A program made the translations under genes and the position numbers. Shown here in pieces: positions 4,364-5,081 of a stretch of DNA of 5,081 bases. The notes below the pieces were generated by a model, which did not search any database, had not been told where the DNA came from, and saw nothing but the letters and a program-made list of their open reading frames with translations. The stretch spans positions 1 through 5,081 of the forward strand of contig CAMIVJ010000243.1 of the NCBI GenBank assembly GCA_946401765.1. Reading direction: 5' to 3'. This DNA is from an uncultured bacterium. Lineage in GTDB: Bacteria; Verrucomicrobiota; Kiritimatiellia; RFP12; UBA1067. Numbering within the stretch: the stretch's first letter is position 1; every line of letters starts with the position of its first letter.

Positions 4364-5081
4364 AGACTCACTACGGAATCTACGGCGGGCAGTATGTGGC
4401 GGAAACGCTCATGGCGCCGCTCAGAGAGCTCGAGGCCGCATACGAGGCGGCGAAGAAGGACGTCGCGTTCGCGCGGGAGTTCAAGGGCATCCTCCACGAC
4501 TACGTGGGGCGGGAGAGCCCGATCACCTACGCGAAGCGCCTCTCCGAGCACCTCGGCGGCGCGATGATCCTGCTGAAGCGCGAAGACCTCAACCACACCG
4601 GCGCGCACAAGGTGAACAACACCATCGGGCAGGCGCTTCTCGCGCGGCGGATGGGCAAGAAGCGGCTCATCGCCGAGACTGGCGCCGGAATGCACGGCGT
4701 GGCCACGGCCACAGTGGCTGCTCTCTTCGGAATGCCGTGCGAGGTGTACATGGGCGCTATCGACGTGGAGCGCCAGGCGCCGAACGTGGAGCGCATGAAG
4801 ATGCTGGGCGCCACGGTGCACGCGGTCACGGAGGGAAGCGCCACGCTGAAGGACGCGATGAACGAGGCGCTGAGGGACTGGGTGACGAACTGCGCCGACA
4901 CGTTCTACGTGATCGGCACGGTGGCGGGTCCTGCGCCTTACCCCGAGATGGTGCGCGACTTCCAGAGCGTGATCGGCGTTGAGGCGCGGCGGCAGTGCCT
5001 GGAGAAGTACGGCAGGCTGCCCGACGAGGCGATCGCCTGCGTGGGCGGCGGGTCGAACGCGATGGGACTCTTCGCCGGCTT
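4360..5081 (+). CDS. trpB: Tryptophan synthase beta chain (TrpB), 5' part, cut by window edge
   Basis: The first 240 residues of an expected 390-400 are present. The protein is a PLP enzyme that condenses indole with serine to give Trp, normally as an alpha2-beta2 complex with TrpA. HTGAHKVNN carries the PLP lysine Lys84 (Salmonella Lys87). Glu106 matches catalytic Glu109. The PLP phosphate loop GGGSN is at 229-233. Sequence such as YGGQYVAETLM, KREDLNHTGAHK and ERQAPNVERMK places it in the common TrpB1 class. The substrate loop reads GAGMHG, with Met111 where Salmonella has Gln114, and GPAPYP replaces the usual GPHPYP. The ATG overlaps the trpC stop (ATGA), with AAGGA about 8-12 bases upstream inside trpC. 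trpF is absent from the junction. The C-terminal third and any trpA lie beyond the window. Confidence 0.96.
   Translation, partial: MKTHYGIYGGQYVAETLMAPLRELEAAYEAAKKDVAFAREFKGILHDYVGRESPITYAKRLSEHLGGAMILLKREDLNHTGAHKVNNTIGQALLARRMGKKRLIAETGAGMHGVATATVAALFGMPCEVYMGAIDVERQAPNVERMKMLGATVHAVTEGSATLKDAMNEALRDWVTNCADTFYVIGTVAGPAPYPEMVRDFQSVIGVEARRQCLEKYGRLPDEAIACVGGGSNAMGLFAG

Noticed and set aside
3317..4821. Long - strand frames opposite trpC and trpB (347 and 294 codons)
   Set aside because: Same cause: codon-bias shadows spanning two well-supported genes and their junction.

Overview
This window holds most of a bacterial tryptophan biosynthesis (trp) operon. All recognised genes are on the + strand: a leader peptide (trpL), trpE, a fused trpG-trpD, trpC, and the first 240 codons of trpB, which runs off the right edge. 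Every recognised protein is full length with its expected catalytic motifs, except TrpB, which is cut by the window. The organism is a bacterium with GC-rich genes full of GCG, CGC and GGC codons, and more AT-rich intergenic DNA. It is not an enteric: although it shares the trpG-trpD fusion with E. coli, trpC is not fused to trpF, and the protein sequences differ from the enteric ones throughout. I cannot name the lineage from sequence alone. A PVC-like (Verrucomicrobiota/Lentisphaerota) or other uncultured Gram-negative is only a guess.

Layout. Positions 1-57 look like the last 18 codons of an unrelated upstream gene, followed by a short GC hairpin. Positions about 120-205 hold a repeat patch: a 12-bp inverted repeat that runs into a degenerate 8-bp tandem array. 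Positions 236-291 contain promoter-like elements overlapped by a long imperfect palindrome (250-285). Positions 301-457 form a classical transcription attenuator. It has a 25-codon leader peptide with three consecutive Trp codons, a hairpin directly after those codons, an antiterminator pairing, and an intrinsic terminator whose 5' arm is the same sequence the antiterminator uses. An A/C-rich, unstructured-looking stretch (458-493) leads into trpE.

How the parts work together. TrpE and the TrpG domain form anthranilate synthase (chorismate + glutamine to anthranilate). The TrpD domain adds phosphoribose. TrpC makes indole-3-glycerol phosphate. TrpB condenses indole with serine. The trpF step (phosphoribosylanthranilate isomerase) is missing between trpC and trpB, which overlap by 4 bp, so it must be supplied from elsewhere. 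trpA may lie downstream of the window. The structural genes are tightly packed: a 25-nt gap, then two ATGA stop/start overlaps. This fits one transcript with translational coupling.

The most interesting points are the well-formed attenuator, with a leader peptide that apparently lacks a Shine-Dalgarno and may be near-leaderless; the octamer/inverted-repeat patch; the palindrome over the promoter; the absent trpF; and a Gln-to-Met change in the otherwise standard GAGQHG substrate loop of TrpB. I see no sign of a wholly new system.
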